This document shows positions 44,333 to 55,894 of a DNA stretch of 59,009 bases, piece after piece. The position numbers and the translations under genes were made by a program. The DNA is from Methanobacterium sp. GTDB lineage: Archaea > Methanobacteriota > Methanobacteria > Methanobacteriales > Methanobacteriaceae. The stretch is from positions 1 to 59,009 of the forward strand of contig NZ_JBCFBO010000004.1 in the NCBI RefSeq assembly GCF_038562635.1. Reading direction: 5' to 3'. How positions within the stretch are numbered: the stretch's first letter is position 1; every line of letters begins with the position of its first letter. The notes below the pieces were generated by a model, which saw nothing but the letters and a program-made list of their open reading frames with translations, ran no database searches and was not told the origin of the DNA.

Positions 44333-46108
44333 ATGGGATATAAAAAAGTTTGTATTCCTTTATACCACAAGGAAGAAGCAATTGGCATTTTAAAGGTTAT
44401 TTCAACTCGAACTAGTGATTCATCAATCTTAGATGAGAAAGATTTTAAATTAAATAAGTTTCAAATTGAGAATCCAGATACTGAAACTCCAATACAAATT
44501 TGCGATTTGGGTAATGGCCCTATTATAATGTTACTTGAAGAAACTCAGTATCAAATAGTTTTTAAATCTTCTAGTGATTATACTGGAATAAAAATAATTC
44601 CATTTGTTCAAAATAAAATTAATAGTGAATTTAAAGTTCTTGAAACCGAATTTAAAACTGAAAAAACAGGAATACTGAATTTTGGAAGTTATGCAGGTAA
44701 ATCTTTTTTTGATGTTGAAGTAGATGGAAAAAATTCTAAAAAAGTTTCTTTTGAAGTTAGATCTAAAAAAATTGATTATAATAATGAATATATTAAAATG
44801 CTTTCATATTTATCAATGGCTATTTCAGGTATACTCTTTTATCAGAATTCACCATTATTCCAAAAACATTATTTTAATAACAAATCTAGAAAAACATTTT
44901 ATGAAGATTACATTTTCCTTGAATATTTGTTTCTAGAAGAGAATTTACCATATGCTTATGAATACATCAGAAAAAATATTTATACTAATTTAAAGGAAGA
45001 TTTAGAAACAGTTCCAACAGCATTTGCATCTAATTTGGGTTATGCAGGAATGGTAAATATAATTTGTAATCCCGAGAGTTTGTATGAAACCGATGAAACT
45101 CCATTTAACTGGCCACAATCAATGAAAAATTTCGTTCCAGATAATATTACACAGCCTTTTTATGAAGAATCAGTCGATACACCAGAAAACAGGCTTTTAA
45201 AATATTTTTTGGAGTTGTTGGATATGCTTATCCAAAAACTAAAAATTGAAGTTAATAATGAATTTTCTAATAACCTTATTAAAGACAGATTGGGAATTTT
45301 TGAAGATAAAATACAAGAATATCTCTCAGATGGATGGTTAGAAGATGTAAGCAATCTAGATCAAGTTCCAATGAATTCTCAAGTTCTTCAAAAAAAAGAA
45401 GGCTACAGAGATATTTTTAAATACTATTTGAATTTTGATTTTGGATTTAGACCTGTATGGAAAGAAATGGATGATTTAATAGATGGCTATGAACGTAAAC
45501 TGAATGAATTATATGAATTATGGTGTTATTTTAAACTTTTAAAGATAATGGAAAAACTTAGCAGACAAAAAATTGATTATAATGATATTTTTTATGTAGA
45601 TTATTCTTCTTGGTCGATAGAGCTTAAAAAAGGCTTAAATTCAATCCAAGAATTTTATATTGGAGTTGAAAACCAAAAAATAAAAGTCAAATTAGCATAT
45701 AATTTATCTTTTAGTAGAAAAAATAATCTTAAATCTTATTCTCTTGGATTGAAGCCAGATTATACATTAATAATTGATATAAACGGCGAAAAGAAACTTT
45801 TACATTTCGATGCCAAATACAAATCTAAAGGAATAACTGAAAATGATGAGCTTTATAGAAAAAAAATCTATAAAGAAGAAGATGTGCATAAAATGCATAC
45901 TTATAAAGACGCAATTTTAAATTCTTTAGGATCTTATGTGATTTATCCTGGAAATGGAAACTCAGTAATTTTTCCGCAAGGCTCTAGTGAAATTCCTTCT
46001 GTTGGTGCTTTTCCATTGACTCCTGGAAACAGTTTTAAGCAGGAAGAAGAATTAGCTAACCATATATTTAAATTTATAGAAGAAATATATAATGAATTAA
46101 AGAACTAA
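44333..46108 (+). CDS. mcrC: McrC-like nuclease subunit (DUF2357)
   Basis: 591 residues. The N-terminal 250 match the DUF2357 form that accompanies large McrB proteins; the C terminus has LGLKPDYTLIID near 471 and LLHFDAKYKSKG near 488, a PD-(D/E)XK active site. AGGGGA five bases before the ATG. It supplies the nuclease of the McrBC complex. The gene ends 21 bp before the broken helicase piece. Confidence 0.87.
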   Translation: MGYKKVCIPLYHKEEAIGILKVISTRTSDSSILDEKDFKLNKFQIENPDTETPIQICDLGNGPIIMLLEETQYQIVFKSSSDYTGIKIIPFVQNKINSEFKVLETEFKTEKTGILNFGSYAGKSFFDVEVDGKNSKKVSFEVRSKKIDYNNEYIKMLSYLSMAISGILFYQNSPLFQKHYFNNKSRKTFYEDYIFLEYLFLEENLPYAYEYIRKNIYTNLKEDLETVPTAFASNLGYAGMVNIICNPESLYETDETPFNWPQSMKNFVPDNITQPFYEESVDTPENRLLKYFLELLDMLIQKLKIEVNNEFSNNLIKDRLGIFEDKIQEYLSDGWLEDVSNLDQVPMNSQVLQKKEGYRDIFKYYLNFDFGFRPVWKEMDDLIDGYERKLNELYELWCYFKLLKIMEKLSRQKIDYNDIFYVDYSSWSIELKKGLNSIQEFYIGVENQKIKVKLAYNLSFSRKNNLKSYSLGLKPDYTLIIDINGEKKLLHFDAKYKSKGITENDELYRKKIYKEEDVHKMHTYKDAILNSLGSYVIYPGNGNSVIFPQGSSEIPSVGAFPLTPGNSFKQEEELANHIFKFIEEIYNELKN

Positions 46109-46129
46109 AAGATTAACTAGGTGCTTAAT

Positions 46130-46325
46130 GTGATTGAATGGGAAGAATTCGAACAAATAGTGGTAGACAAATTAGGGCGAGACATTAGAGAAAACAAAAA
46201 TCCAGAACAAAACCAAGCCATTTCAGCACCAATAAATCAATCTCAATTTACTGTAGCGGGCCCTGGAAGTGGTAAAACCGCAACATGGTCCTGAAAATTC
46301 TCGAATTCATTTATGTTGATGATAA
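46130..46325 (+). pseudogene. N-terminal stub of an older UvrD-family helicase
   Basis: GTG at 46130 after AGGTG opens VIEWEEFEQIVVDKLG and runs to FTVAGPGSGKTAT (Walker A), then stops at 46294 after a one-base loss. In the next frame the protein continues naturally as MVLKILEFIYVDDK to about 46325, where the ribosome site of the complete helicase begins. The matching C-terminal end lies at 49530-50364 on the far side of that gene. Confidence 0.8.
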
Positions 46326-46336
46326 AAGGTGAAATT

Positions 46337-49480
<3,144 letters not shown>

Positions 49481-49529
49481 AAAACGAGTACAATTAAACG
49501 TGCTCATTAACTCATTAATTGGTTTGAAT

Positions 49530-50364
49530 CCGGAAATATGAGGAAATATTCAATAAACACGGATAACTCTAAAGAAGTCCGTCTTAAAGGTATCAAGGAC
49601 ATGTCGGGACATAAAAGGTGTAAGCCGTTCAAATTATTATGGAGTTAATGGGATAATAGATGTTTTAAGTTCAGTTAAGCTGGAAGAAGCCTCTTCAAAG
49701 AATTTAATTTTGAAATATCTTCATCAAGACCCACTGTTTAGAGAAAAGATTGATGCGCTAGATTATCCTGAATATGAAATTATTGTGGACTATAAGGGTA
49801 TGAAAAGACCTCCTGTTAACTCTCCTTCCTGGCAACATCACAACTGGCAGGTTTTAACTTATGCATGGCTTCGTTCAATGCAGCCAGAGTCGCGTCCAGT
49901 TTTGACAGGTATTCTATTTTATCTCAACGAACTTTCTCTCTTTAAAGAGGATCTAAAGGAACTTAAAAGGGAAGTTGAAGAAAGAAATACTGATATTATG
50001 CCGCCTGAAAATGATCTGGTGAAAATACTTCAATGGAATGCGAGGTCTAACCCTCCTCTTATATCTGAAGCTTTCAAAATTCGTAGAATTTTGATGCATC
50101 GAAAATCATAGATTTTCGAAAGCGTTTAAAAATGAAAGATCTATACGAATTATTCAGGTAGAAAATAGTTCAGTTAATAATTCTCTTAATGAATTTGACC
50201 AAGTAGTAGCTGAAATTGAAAATAGAGTTATCTGTGAAGTTAATGGAAAAGGAATAAAATCTTCATGGAATCCAAATCCTGATAAAAGGACCTGTGATGC
50301 ATGTGACTTTAAAACGTTCTGCAGTAAGTCTGAAACTGCATCAAGGTTTCCTACAGTGCCATGA
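49530..50364 (+). pseudogene. C-terminal end of the older helicase-nuclease, broken by frameshift and a palindrome insertion
   Basis: Starts roughly at NTDNSKEVRLKGIKDMSG, shifts frame in an A run near 49611, then reads GVSRSNYYGVNGIIDVL, EYEIIVDYKGMKRPPV, HHNWQVLTYAWLR and AFK. A 52-bp palindromic insert (50070-50121) follows, after which the frame resumes as AFKNERSIRIIQVENSS and ends TCDACDFKTFCSK. GxIDVL, VDYKG and the final CxxC...C are those of a Cas4/AddB-like Fe-S nuclease. This is the other end of the stub at 46130. Confidence 0.8.
50070..50121. mobile_element. 52-bp double-palindrome insertion inside a coding sequence
   Basis: Two palindromes of the array type, CAAAATTC-gta-GAATTTTG (50075-50093) and CGAAAATC-ata-GATTTTCG (50100-50118), separated by ATGCAT and bordered by CTTTC and GAAAG. 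Taking the 52 bases out joins GAA to GCG TTT AAA and restores the protein frame. So this unit arrived, or was generated, in a gene that was once continuous. No protein is encoded in it. Confidence 0.7.
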
Positions 50365-50436
50365 TTAAAAAAATTAATTCATTTGTTTTCTAATTTTTTG
50401 ACTTACCATACAATGTGATAATAGTATTTATGTCAA

Positions 50437-51030
50437 TTAAATAATCGCTAATTTCCCTGCAGTAGTTATTTCAAGCTTATCCTTATTTATAAAGCCCATC
50501 ACTCTTAATTCGCGTATGTGATTGTAAGTCATTCCTCGACTTATCCCAACTTTAACTGCTAAATTTTGCACAGATATTCCGTTTTTGGTCAGCTCTTCAA
50601 GTATCATTCTTTTTGTTGCTGAAATTCCAAAATTTAAAATAGGGAGATCTATAACAGTTTTATCTTCTTCTGTAACGTAAACAATACGTTCTACTTGGTC
50701 TTGTCTTGCATAGCATCCAAAGAGAGCTCCAAGAGCCTGTGGTTTCCGTCCACCGCTCACATTCACTATTATTTTTCTTCCATGTGCATGTTCATACTCA
50801 ATTGCTTCTGCAGCGTCTTCTGCAATTTTTACAACATCATACAGGCTTGTTATCTTTGTTTCTATTTCAACTACTTTTCCAACAGTTTCTTTAAGCATCC
50901 TTTCTGCTTCACGCTGCTTATTGTCTGAATCTTCTTCCCTGAGCAGAACTATTTTTTGCGGTGAAAATTGTGTAATACAGAACATCACTGGTTCGATTGA
51001 GTATATTGTTGAGATTAATGTATTGTCCAT
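50437..51030 (-). CDS. csa3: CARF-wHTH regulator, Csa3-like
   Basis: 197 residues. The N-terminal 125 form a CARF domain with the ligand-loop motif VNVSGGRKPQALG near 87-99; the C terminus (SATKRMILEELTKNGIS, then VQNLAVKVGISRGMTYNHI) is a winged helix. Csa3-type proteins regulate CRISPR loci and sense cyclic oligoadenylate. There is no CRISPR array or cas gene in the window, so it may control the neighbouring restriction island or a distant locus. AAGGTGATATT before the ATG at 51030 is a good ribosome site. Confidence 0.85.
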   Translation of the reverse strand: MDNTLISTIYSIEPVMFCITQFSPQKIVLLREEDSDNKQREAERMLKETVGKVVEIETKITSLYDVVKIAEDAAEAIEYEHAHGRKIIVNVSGGRKPQALGALFGCYARQDQVERIVYVTEEDKTVIDLPILNFGISATKRMILEELTKNGISVQNLAVKVGISRGMTYNHIRELRVMGFINKDKLEITTAGKLAII

Positions 51031-51462
51031 AATATCACCTTCCCATATTATCGTGGAAAGCTAAATGCTTTTTATCATTGTTTAAGTCCTCTATTTTAAG
51101 GATTAATATACTTTTCTAGATTTAATGCGCCAATTAAACCTTTAGGATTTAAAATTTTTATTTTTATATATAATTTATATGTTCTATGATAATTAATATT
51201 ATCTTATATATGAAAAACATATATTTATTATATTTTTACTATTTAAAATTATATTTGTCAATGTAAAACATATACAGTTATATAGTAGTCATTACTAGAT
51301 ACATAATTGAACTCAAATTAAATGGACGGTTTAATTGAAGTAACTAATTTAAGCAATTTTTGCCGTGTATTGGCTGTATAAATGCTTTTATTATAATTTT
51401 AAAAGATTAATAACCTTAAAATTTCAAAAAAAATTAAAATTAAGTATTTTTGGAGGTAAAAA
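51031..51462. other. 430-bp intergenic region, promoter DNA only
   Basis: Very AT-rich, with several TATA-like stretches (TTTTTATATATAA near 51155, CTTATATATG near 51204). No CRISPR repeats, palindrome array or credible gene. A 19-codon frame at 51322-51381 is too short to support. TTTTTGGAGGTAAAAA before 51463 is the ribosome site of the lipoprotein. Confidence 0.5.
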
Positions 51463-51906
51463 ATGGATAATAAATATTTAATTGCATTGGGAATACTTGT
51501 AATTGCAGGTATTGTAGCTACAAGTGGATGTACTGATTCTTCCACAAGTTCTGCATCAAATTCGTCTCAAAGTACAGCACCACCATTTCAGATTTCAGAT
51601 TTAAAAGTAACAAATGGTGGATATGGAGATTATGCTATAAAAGGACAATTGGTTCCTACTCGCGATATTGACTACCTTGAAATGGTTACTGTATGGTATG
51701 ATTCCAGCGGGGCAGTTATTGAGAGAAATTCTCTTGCCTGGAACATGAATGATCTTAAATCCGGACAAAAGGTTAAATTTTCCACTAATGATTATATCAG
51801 TACTGATGAAGGAACTCCTTCTAAAGTTGAGCTTTTAGTGTTTGATAGTGCATTTGCAGGCGGCGATGATTCATCTGCAATATATAAAACTACTTTAGAA
51901 GTTTAA
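51463..51906 (+). CDS. Lipoprotein with FxLYD-like domain
   Basis: 147 residues. The signal YLIALGILVIAGIVATSGC has a lipobox-type Cys at about 24, followed by a Ser/Thr linker and a beta-sandwich domain (FQISDLKVTNGGYGDYAIKG, VTVWYDSSGAVI) of the FxLYD kind common on methanobacterial surfaces. It is anchored outside the membrane. Role unknown; it is followed by a small membrane protein in the same direction. Confidence 0.85.
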   Translation: MDNKYLIALGILVIAGIVATSGCTDSSTSSASNSSQSTAPPFQISDLKVTNGGYGDYAIKGQLVPTRDIDYLEMVTVWYDSSGAVIERNSLAWNMNDLKSGQKVKFSTNDYISTDEGTPSKVELLVFDSAFAGGDDSSAIYKTTLEV

Positions 51907-51986
51907 ATTTCATTTATTTTTTTAATTTTCAGGTTAATGTTTGTAGAATTTCTGATTTGTAAAAATAAAAGATGGGGGATGACATT

Positions 51987-52358
51987 ATGGTAGAAGAAGT
52001 AAAACGAGAAGAATCAATCGAGAATTTAAATGGAACATCAAGAACTTTAGAATTGGTTTTAGGAATTATTGGTGGATTTTTTGGTTTAATTGGAGGTATA
52101 GGGGCTGTAATGGTTGGGAGTATAGGGGACGCATTCAGCGCATCCGGTGCTTCTGATATAATGATTTTAGGTGCTGTTGCAGTTGTAGTTTCGATTATGG
52201 GGGTAATTGGGGCTGTACTAGTTAGGAATAAGCCTAAATTGGGCGGATTATTAATGATACTGAGCGGAATAATTGGCTTCATATGCATTTTCCTATTTTA
52301 TGTACTTGGTGGCGTTTTCCTTGTAATCGGCGGTTTATTGGCTTTAATAAGGAAATAA
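51987..52358 (+). CDS. DUF4064-like small membrane protein
   Basis: 123 residues from ATG 51987 (GGGGGATGA before it). Three to four hydrophobic segments: LVLGIIGGFFGLIGGIGAVM, IMILGAVAVVVSIMGVIGAV, GGLLMILSGIIGFICIFLFY and a final VLGGVFLVIGGLLAL. The GGxxGLIGGI pattern is that of DUF4064. No catalytic motif; function unknown. Confidence 0.8.
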   Translation: MVEEVKREESIENLNGTSRTLELVLGIIGGFFGLIGGIGAVMVGSIGDAFSASGASDIMILGAVAVVVSIMGVIGAVLVRNKPKLGGLLMILSGIIGFICIFLFYVLGGVFLVIGGLLALIRK

Positions 52359-52412
52359 TGATTTAAATAATCAAAAAGTATGGGAATTAACTGGAAGAAG
52401 GGATTTTTAAGT

Positions 52413-52790
52413 ATGTCTGAATTGAAGATCCTCATAGTTGAAGATGAGGGAATTATATCACTTGAAATCACGCAAATACTACAATCACAAGGATATCAGC
52501 CTTATGCAGTCTTCTCAAACGAAGATGTCATAGAAAAAGCACAGGAAATTCAACCTAATTTAGTGTTGATGGACATTAAGTTAAATGGGGAAGATGAATG
52601 CATAAAAAAAGCTATAAAAATCAGGGAAATGATGAATGTGCCCATTGTATATCTTACAGGTTGTGCTGATAAAACAACATTAAATGCAGTAAAATCAACC
52701 ACGTCTTGTGATTACATACTTAAACCTTTTGATGAGGAGGAATTAGTCAGTACCATTGAAATGGCTCTAAATAAACATAACTCAATTTAA
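52413..52790 (+). CDS. Single-domain response regulator
   Basis: 125 residues from ATG 52413. CheY-like receiver: KILIVEDEG (acidic pocket), LVLMDIKLNGEDE (phospho-Asp near 54), VYLTG and YILKPFDEEEL (conserved Lys). No output domain and no histidine kinase beside it, so it must work with a kinase elsewhere. The longer frame from 52380 is unlikely. Confidence 0.9.
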   Translation: MSELKILIVEDEGIISLEITQILQSQGYQPYAVFSNEDVIEKAQEIQPNLVLMDIKLNGEDECIKKAIKIREMMNVPIVYLTGCADKTTLNAVKSTTSCDYILKPFDEEELVSTIEMALNKHNSI

Positions 52791-52836
52791 TGTCATTTTT
52801 TTGATTAAAATTGATTGTAGTTCCATATATTCTTAG

Positions 52837-53457
52837 TCATATCCATATTTTAGTCAGACTATATTTCACCTGTTTTTCATCAAACAATTCCAGTATTTCA
52901 TCTGTTTTTTCAGCTTCAATGATAAAAGTTGCTCTTCCAATCTTTTTCCCGTATTTAGAAACAATTCCTTCCCTTTCACTGATATATTCCTTGTTTTTAT
53001 GTGTTGTTTTGACTTTGTAGCCGTATAACTGCCTTTTAACGAACATCTTATCCTTTTGTGGTATGTCGCCGTAGGTGTATGAGATAAAAGCTGCAGGTTT
53101 TAAGAACTCTTTTTGCCCTAAAATAAGTTCCGGTTTGGAATATAATACAGTGCCGTCTTTAACGACTTCCCATAGAAAATCAGAGTCTATTACTTCGTTT
53201 CGGTTAAAGAATACAAATGAAAAAGGATTTTTGAGCCTGTATTTATCTTCAATTTTAACTGCAATTTTCTGGACTTCCTGTCCCTCTTCCCCAATTTCTG
53301 GATTCCTGCCCTTAGAATTAAACATTAAAAAAATATCGATATCACTTTTTTTGTGCATTTCATCCTTTGCAGCGGATCCAAAAAGGATAACTGCTTCAAT
53401 GCCCTGTATATCTTTTAAACTTTGCCCCAGTTCAAAAGCAGCATCTTTAATCTTCAT
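52837..53457 (-). CDS. Nucleotidyltransferase of an MNT/HEPN-like pair
   Basis: 206 residues. GSAAKDEMHKKSDIDIFL near 28-45 is the GSx10DxD signature. The rest (about 80-206) is longer than in minimal MNT and ends in a region with REGIVSKYGKKIGRATFI and ILELFDEKQVKYS, a possible extra nucleic-acid-binding domain. It overlaps the upstream HEPN-like gene by 11 bp, so they are coupled. Expected to modify and restrain the partner. Confidence 0.82.
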   Translation of the reverse strand: MKIKDAAFELGQSLKDIQGIEAVILFGSAAKDEMHKKSDIDIFLMFNSKGRNPEIGEEGQEVQKIAVKIEDKYRLKNPFSFVFFNRNEVIDSDFLWEVVKDGTVLYSKPELILGQKEFLKPAAFISYTYGDIPQKDKMFVKRQLYGYKVKTTHKNKEYISEREGIVSKYGKKIGRATFIIEAEKTDEILELFDEKQVKYSLTKIWI

Positions 53458-53791
53458 TGGCCCACCTTACAATCTGGTTTAGTATTTTAAGAACTTCATC
53501 AACTGTTTCGCCGTTGCCTTTACCTCCATACCACCGGCCGTGCCTGATTGTTTCTAATCTACCAAATGCAATTGCTATTTCTTCTTCATCTCTTTCTCTT
53601 AAAAATCTCTGAAGTCCGGTATGTATGTCTTTATGTGCACCGAATCTTGTTTCGCATCCATAAGCAATATAATGCATTGAACATCCGTACGTCAGCTCTA
53701 CTATGGAACTTGTGTGATCTTTATCTGATTTGAGTAGATCTATACTTTTCCTGATTTCTTTACCTCGTTTAAGGTGAGATTCTGCGTTCAT
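53447..53791 (-). CDS. HEPN-like protein, partner of the nucleotidyltransferase
   Basis: 114 residues from ATG 53791 (GGAG nine bases before); the longer frame to 53968 runs through the operator region and is not coding. All-helical: ESHLKRGKEIRKSIDLL, VELTYGCSMHYIAYGCE, IAIAFGRLETIRHGRWYGG. RLETIRHGRW places an Arg and a His in the area of the HEPN RNase motif, though not as a classic RxxxxH. It is likely the toxin-like member. Confidence 0.7.
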   Translation of the reverse strand: MNAESHLKRGKEIRKSIDLLKSDKDHTSSIVELTYGCSMHYIAYGCETRFGAHKDIHTGLQRFLRERDEEEIAIAFGRLETIRHGRWYGGKGNGETVDEVLKILNQIVRWANED

Positions 53792-53817
53792 ATAGAAACA
53801 TCTCCTGTTATACATGT

Positions 53818-53914
53818 ACAGAATTGGTGGTATATTTATTTTTCTGTTAATACATAACTGTAAAAATAATTCTGTTACATAAGTACAGAATAGTGTGATA
53901 CCTGCATATTCTGT
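53818..53914 (-). promoter_or_regulatory. Operator cluster upstream of the HEPN/MNT pair
   Basis: Four half-sites of ATTCTGT or its complement ACAGAAT: 53818-53824, 53869-53875, 53885-53891 and 53908-53914. The second and third form an inverted repeat with a 9-bp spacer. The cluster begins 27 bp before the HEPN start codon, where a repressor would control the pair. Confidence 0.55.
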
Positions 53915-54022
53915 TACTGTATAACATAAAACATTGAAATGCAAAAAATTATTCTCTGTGAAATTCACGTGTCTGCCAAAAAGAAGTTAAATACGTGGTG
54001 AGTTTATAAAACCCATTGTTTT

Positions 54023-54054
54023 AAATTATTTAATTACGTGGGGTTAAATAATTT
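54023..54054. repeat. Perfect 11-bp inverted repeat
   Basis: AAATTATTTAA and TTAAATAATTT with the 10-base loop TTACGTGGGG. It lies in the gap upstream of the HEPN pair; it may be an operator or a terminator. The CACGTAATT core of the loop region is repeated as ACGTGGTG near 53994. Confidence 0.45.
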
Positions 54055-54120
54055 CAATTCTTTTCAAAACTTCAAAGCCCAAATCTTCTTATTTCCCAAT
54101 CTTTCCTATCCATAATCACA

Positions 54121-54257
54121 AACCATAACAACGTATACTTACCAACCAGTATCCAAATAAATTTCTTTTTATCCTATATTGTATGGTGACAAGAAAATGT
54201 CCAAACTGTAGATCTCAAGTTGTAAGTGGAATCATTCTAAAAGAGAAAGATAATTAA
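54121..54257 (+). pseudogene. Decayed duplicate of the zinc-ribbon gene start and promoter
   Basis: 54121-54160 (AACCATAACAACGTATACTT and following) matches 54959-54998 upstream of the zinc-ribbon gene. GTG at 54186 then opens VTRKCPNCRSQVV, the counterpart of MTKECSNCGAQVA, and stops after 23 codons. Only the first of six CxxC motifs remains. Confidence 0.7.
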
Positions 54258-54392
54258 AAGGTTTAGATGAACTTTTTTAAGTAATATTGAGATATGATGC
54301 AAGTGATTGGCGTCCAATTGAACGAGAACTTATTTTAAAAAGGTTTAAAAGATGAATCAACCTGTAAAAGCTCAAAGGATGTCATCATAAAT

Positions 54393-54821
54393 TTATATTG
54401 TAATTTTTATGCTGTTGTACTTCAAAGATGGGGTCACATTATCTTTTTGTTCTCTGTGCAGTATTATGAACCCTGCTTCTTCCAATCCTTCAAGTTTTGA
54501 ATGAACTTTTTTAACATCTTCATGTACCATTTCAGCAAGTTCTTCTACTGATCCTGGATTTTCATTTTTTATATGGTCCATCAGTGTTAATTCGAGGTCA
54601 TCTATGGGCATTTTGTGGGTTAATATCCTTCTTTCATCTTTAACTTCAGCATCTGGATGGTTTAAATGATATTTCCAGTCATCAAGGTTCAATTGGAGAA
54701 GTACATTTTCTGGATCTTCATCAAGCAGTTTTTTAAGGTTTTCAAGCGATCCAAATTCATATTCAAAATCTTTAATTAGTTCGCTTCCAGTTATTTTTCT
54801 TTCAAGTGTTATCTGTATCAT
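54393..54821 (-). CDS. Winged-helix regulator, HVO_A0114-like
   Basis: 142 residues. The middle and C terminus (ELTLMDHIKNENPGSVEELA, HEDVKKVHSKLEGLEEAGFI) form a MarR-like winged helix; the N-terminal part (residues 1-70) with GSLENLKKLLDEDPEN is as in the HVO_A0114 family. It probably is an antitoxin or local repressor. No partner gene is adjacent, but the decayed zinc-ribbon fragment and its promoter motif lie just downstream. Confidence 0.75.
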   Translation of the reverse strand: MIQITLERKITGSELIKDFEYEFGSLENLKKLLDEDPENVLLQLNLDDWKYHLNHPDAEVKDERRILTHKMPIDDLELTLMDHIKNENPGSVEELAEMVHEDVKKVHSKLEGLEEAGFIILHREQKDNVTPSLKYNSIKITI

Positions 54822-55051
54822 TTATTTAGCCCTCGCTTTGTGGTGATAATAAAACTGTTTAATTTGGTTTATGTATTTTTATCAGTTCGACTTAATTTTT
54901 CGCGGAATGTATACCTGATAAACCTTCCATCCTCTGTTTGTATTTGATCTATACCATAAACCATAATAATGTATACTTACCAAACCCATATTCAAATGAA
55001 TTTTCAATTTAAATATCAAATTAAGTATCTTTACCATGTGGAGGTTGTATA

Positions 55052-55456
55052 GTGACAAAAGAATGTTCAAACTGTGGGGCTCAAGTTGCAGAAAATGTTA
55101 AGTTTTGTACTGAATGTGGCGGTAAAATGGAGCCGGAAGTGCTGAAATGCCCAAGCTGTTCTAAAGAGCTGCCTGAAGGCACGAAGTTTTGCATGGAGTG
55201 CGGTACCAAGGTCGGGGTCGAGCCAAGGGCTAAACCTAAAATTGAAACCGCACCAAAAGAAGCTGTCTGCCCTAAATGCCGTAAAAAGTTTCCAGCCGGC
55301 ACTAAATTCTGCAAAGAATGCGGAACCTCAATTAAGCCGCAGGTTTCAGGGAAAAAGAAACCTGAAGACGAGGTGGATAAGATCATTAAAGAAGCCACAA
55401 CTGCAGGTAAAGGTCTCCTGAAAGAGGCTGACAGTTTGCTTAAAAGGTTCAGGTGA
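55052..55456 (+). CDS. Triple zinc-ribbon protein
   Basis: 134 residues from GTG 55052 (GGAGGT seven bases before). Three zinc ribbons in a row: CSNCGAQV with FCTECGGKM, CPSCSKEL with FCMECGTKV, and CPKCRKKF with FCKECGTSI, then a basic/acidic helix (DEVDKIIKEATTAGKGLLKE). Such proteins may act as protein-protein adaptors; function unknown. A dead copy of its start lies 870 bp upstream. Confidence 0.85.
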   Translation: MTKECSNCGAQVAENVKFCTECGGKMEPEVLKCPSCSKELPEGTKFCMECGTKVGVEPRAKPKIETAPKEAVCPKCRKKFPAGTKFCKECGTSIKPQVSGKKKPEDEVDKIIKEATTAGKGLLKEADSLLKRFR

Positions 55457-55522
55457 ACCATTTTTTCACTCATTTTTTGTGTATAATGGCTATTGTGCTT
55501 GATTTTAGGAAATTACATCAAT

Positions 55523-55894
55523 TTAATTTTCTTTTAAAATTTTTTCTATGTCTTTAATAACTTTTTCCACAACATCAAGGCATTCTTCAATCTCTTCCTG
55601 GGAAATTTCTCTTTTAGGGGTGCCTATTTTTACGTTACCATAAAAATCAACATTCCGGATTTCCCATAGCACATCTATTTTATCCTGATATTTTTTAAGG
55701 AGTGTTTTTGCCCTTTCCCTTCTCATGTTGTGGCTTCTGTAATCTTTTCCATTGAGTTTACTAGTTAAAGTCATGGTGGCAGATTCAAAAGCTGCATATG
55801 CTAGTCCTGCCACACCTGCAAGATCTCCCTGTTTGTGTAGATCCTTCGCTGATTTTAACAAATTTCTTGCCCTTTCCATGTCTAAATCAACCAT
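55523..55894 (-). CDS. HEPN-domain protein, second pair
   Basis: 123 residues, helical: MERARNLLKSAKDLHKQG, AAFESATMTLTSKL and KIDVLWEIRNVDFYG. RN in EIRNVDFYG near 82 stands where the HEPN RxxxxH motif is expected; the last position is Y here, so RNase activity is uncertain. It overlaps the end of the wHTH-nucleotidyltransferase gene (55882) by 13 bp and is translated with it. Confidence 0.75.
   Translation of the reverse strand: MVDLDMERARNLLKSAKDLHKQGDLAGVAGLAYAAFESATMTLTSKLNGKDYRSHNMRRERAKTLLKKYQDKIDVLWEIRNVDFYGNVKIGTPKREISQEEIEECLDVVEKVIKDIEKILKEN

Noticed and set aside
51322..51381. 19-codon frame MDGLIEVTNLSNF...
   Set aside because: It slightly recalls an ABC-ATPase start, but it is too short to call even as a remnant.
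53792..53968. N-terminal extension of the HEPN-like gene
   Set aside because: The stretch holds operator half-sites and no ribosome site; the ATG at 53791 has GGAG at the right distance.
54290..54352. Short in-frame stretch RYDASDWRPIEREL before 54352
   Set aside because: It looks protein-like but has no start, no family and no neighbour that would explain it.
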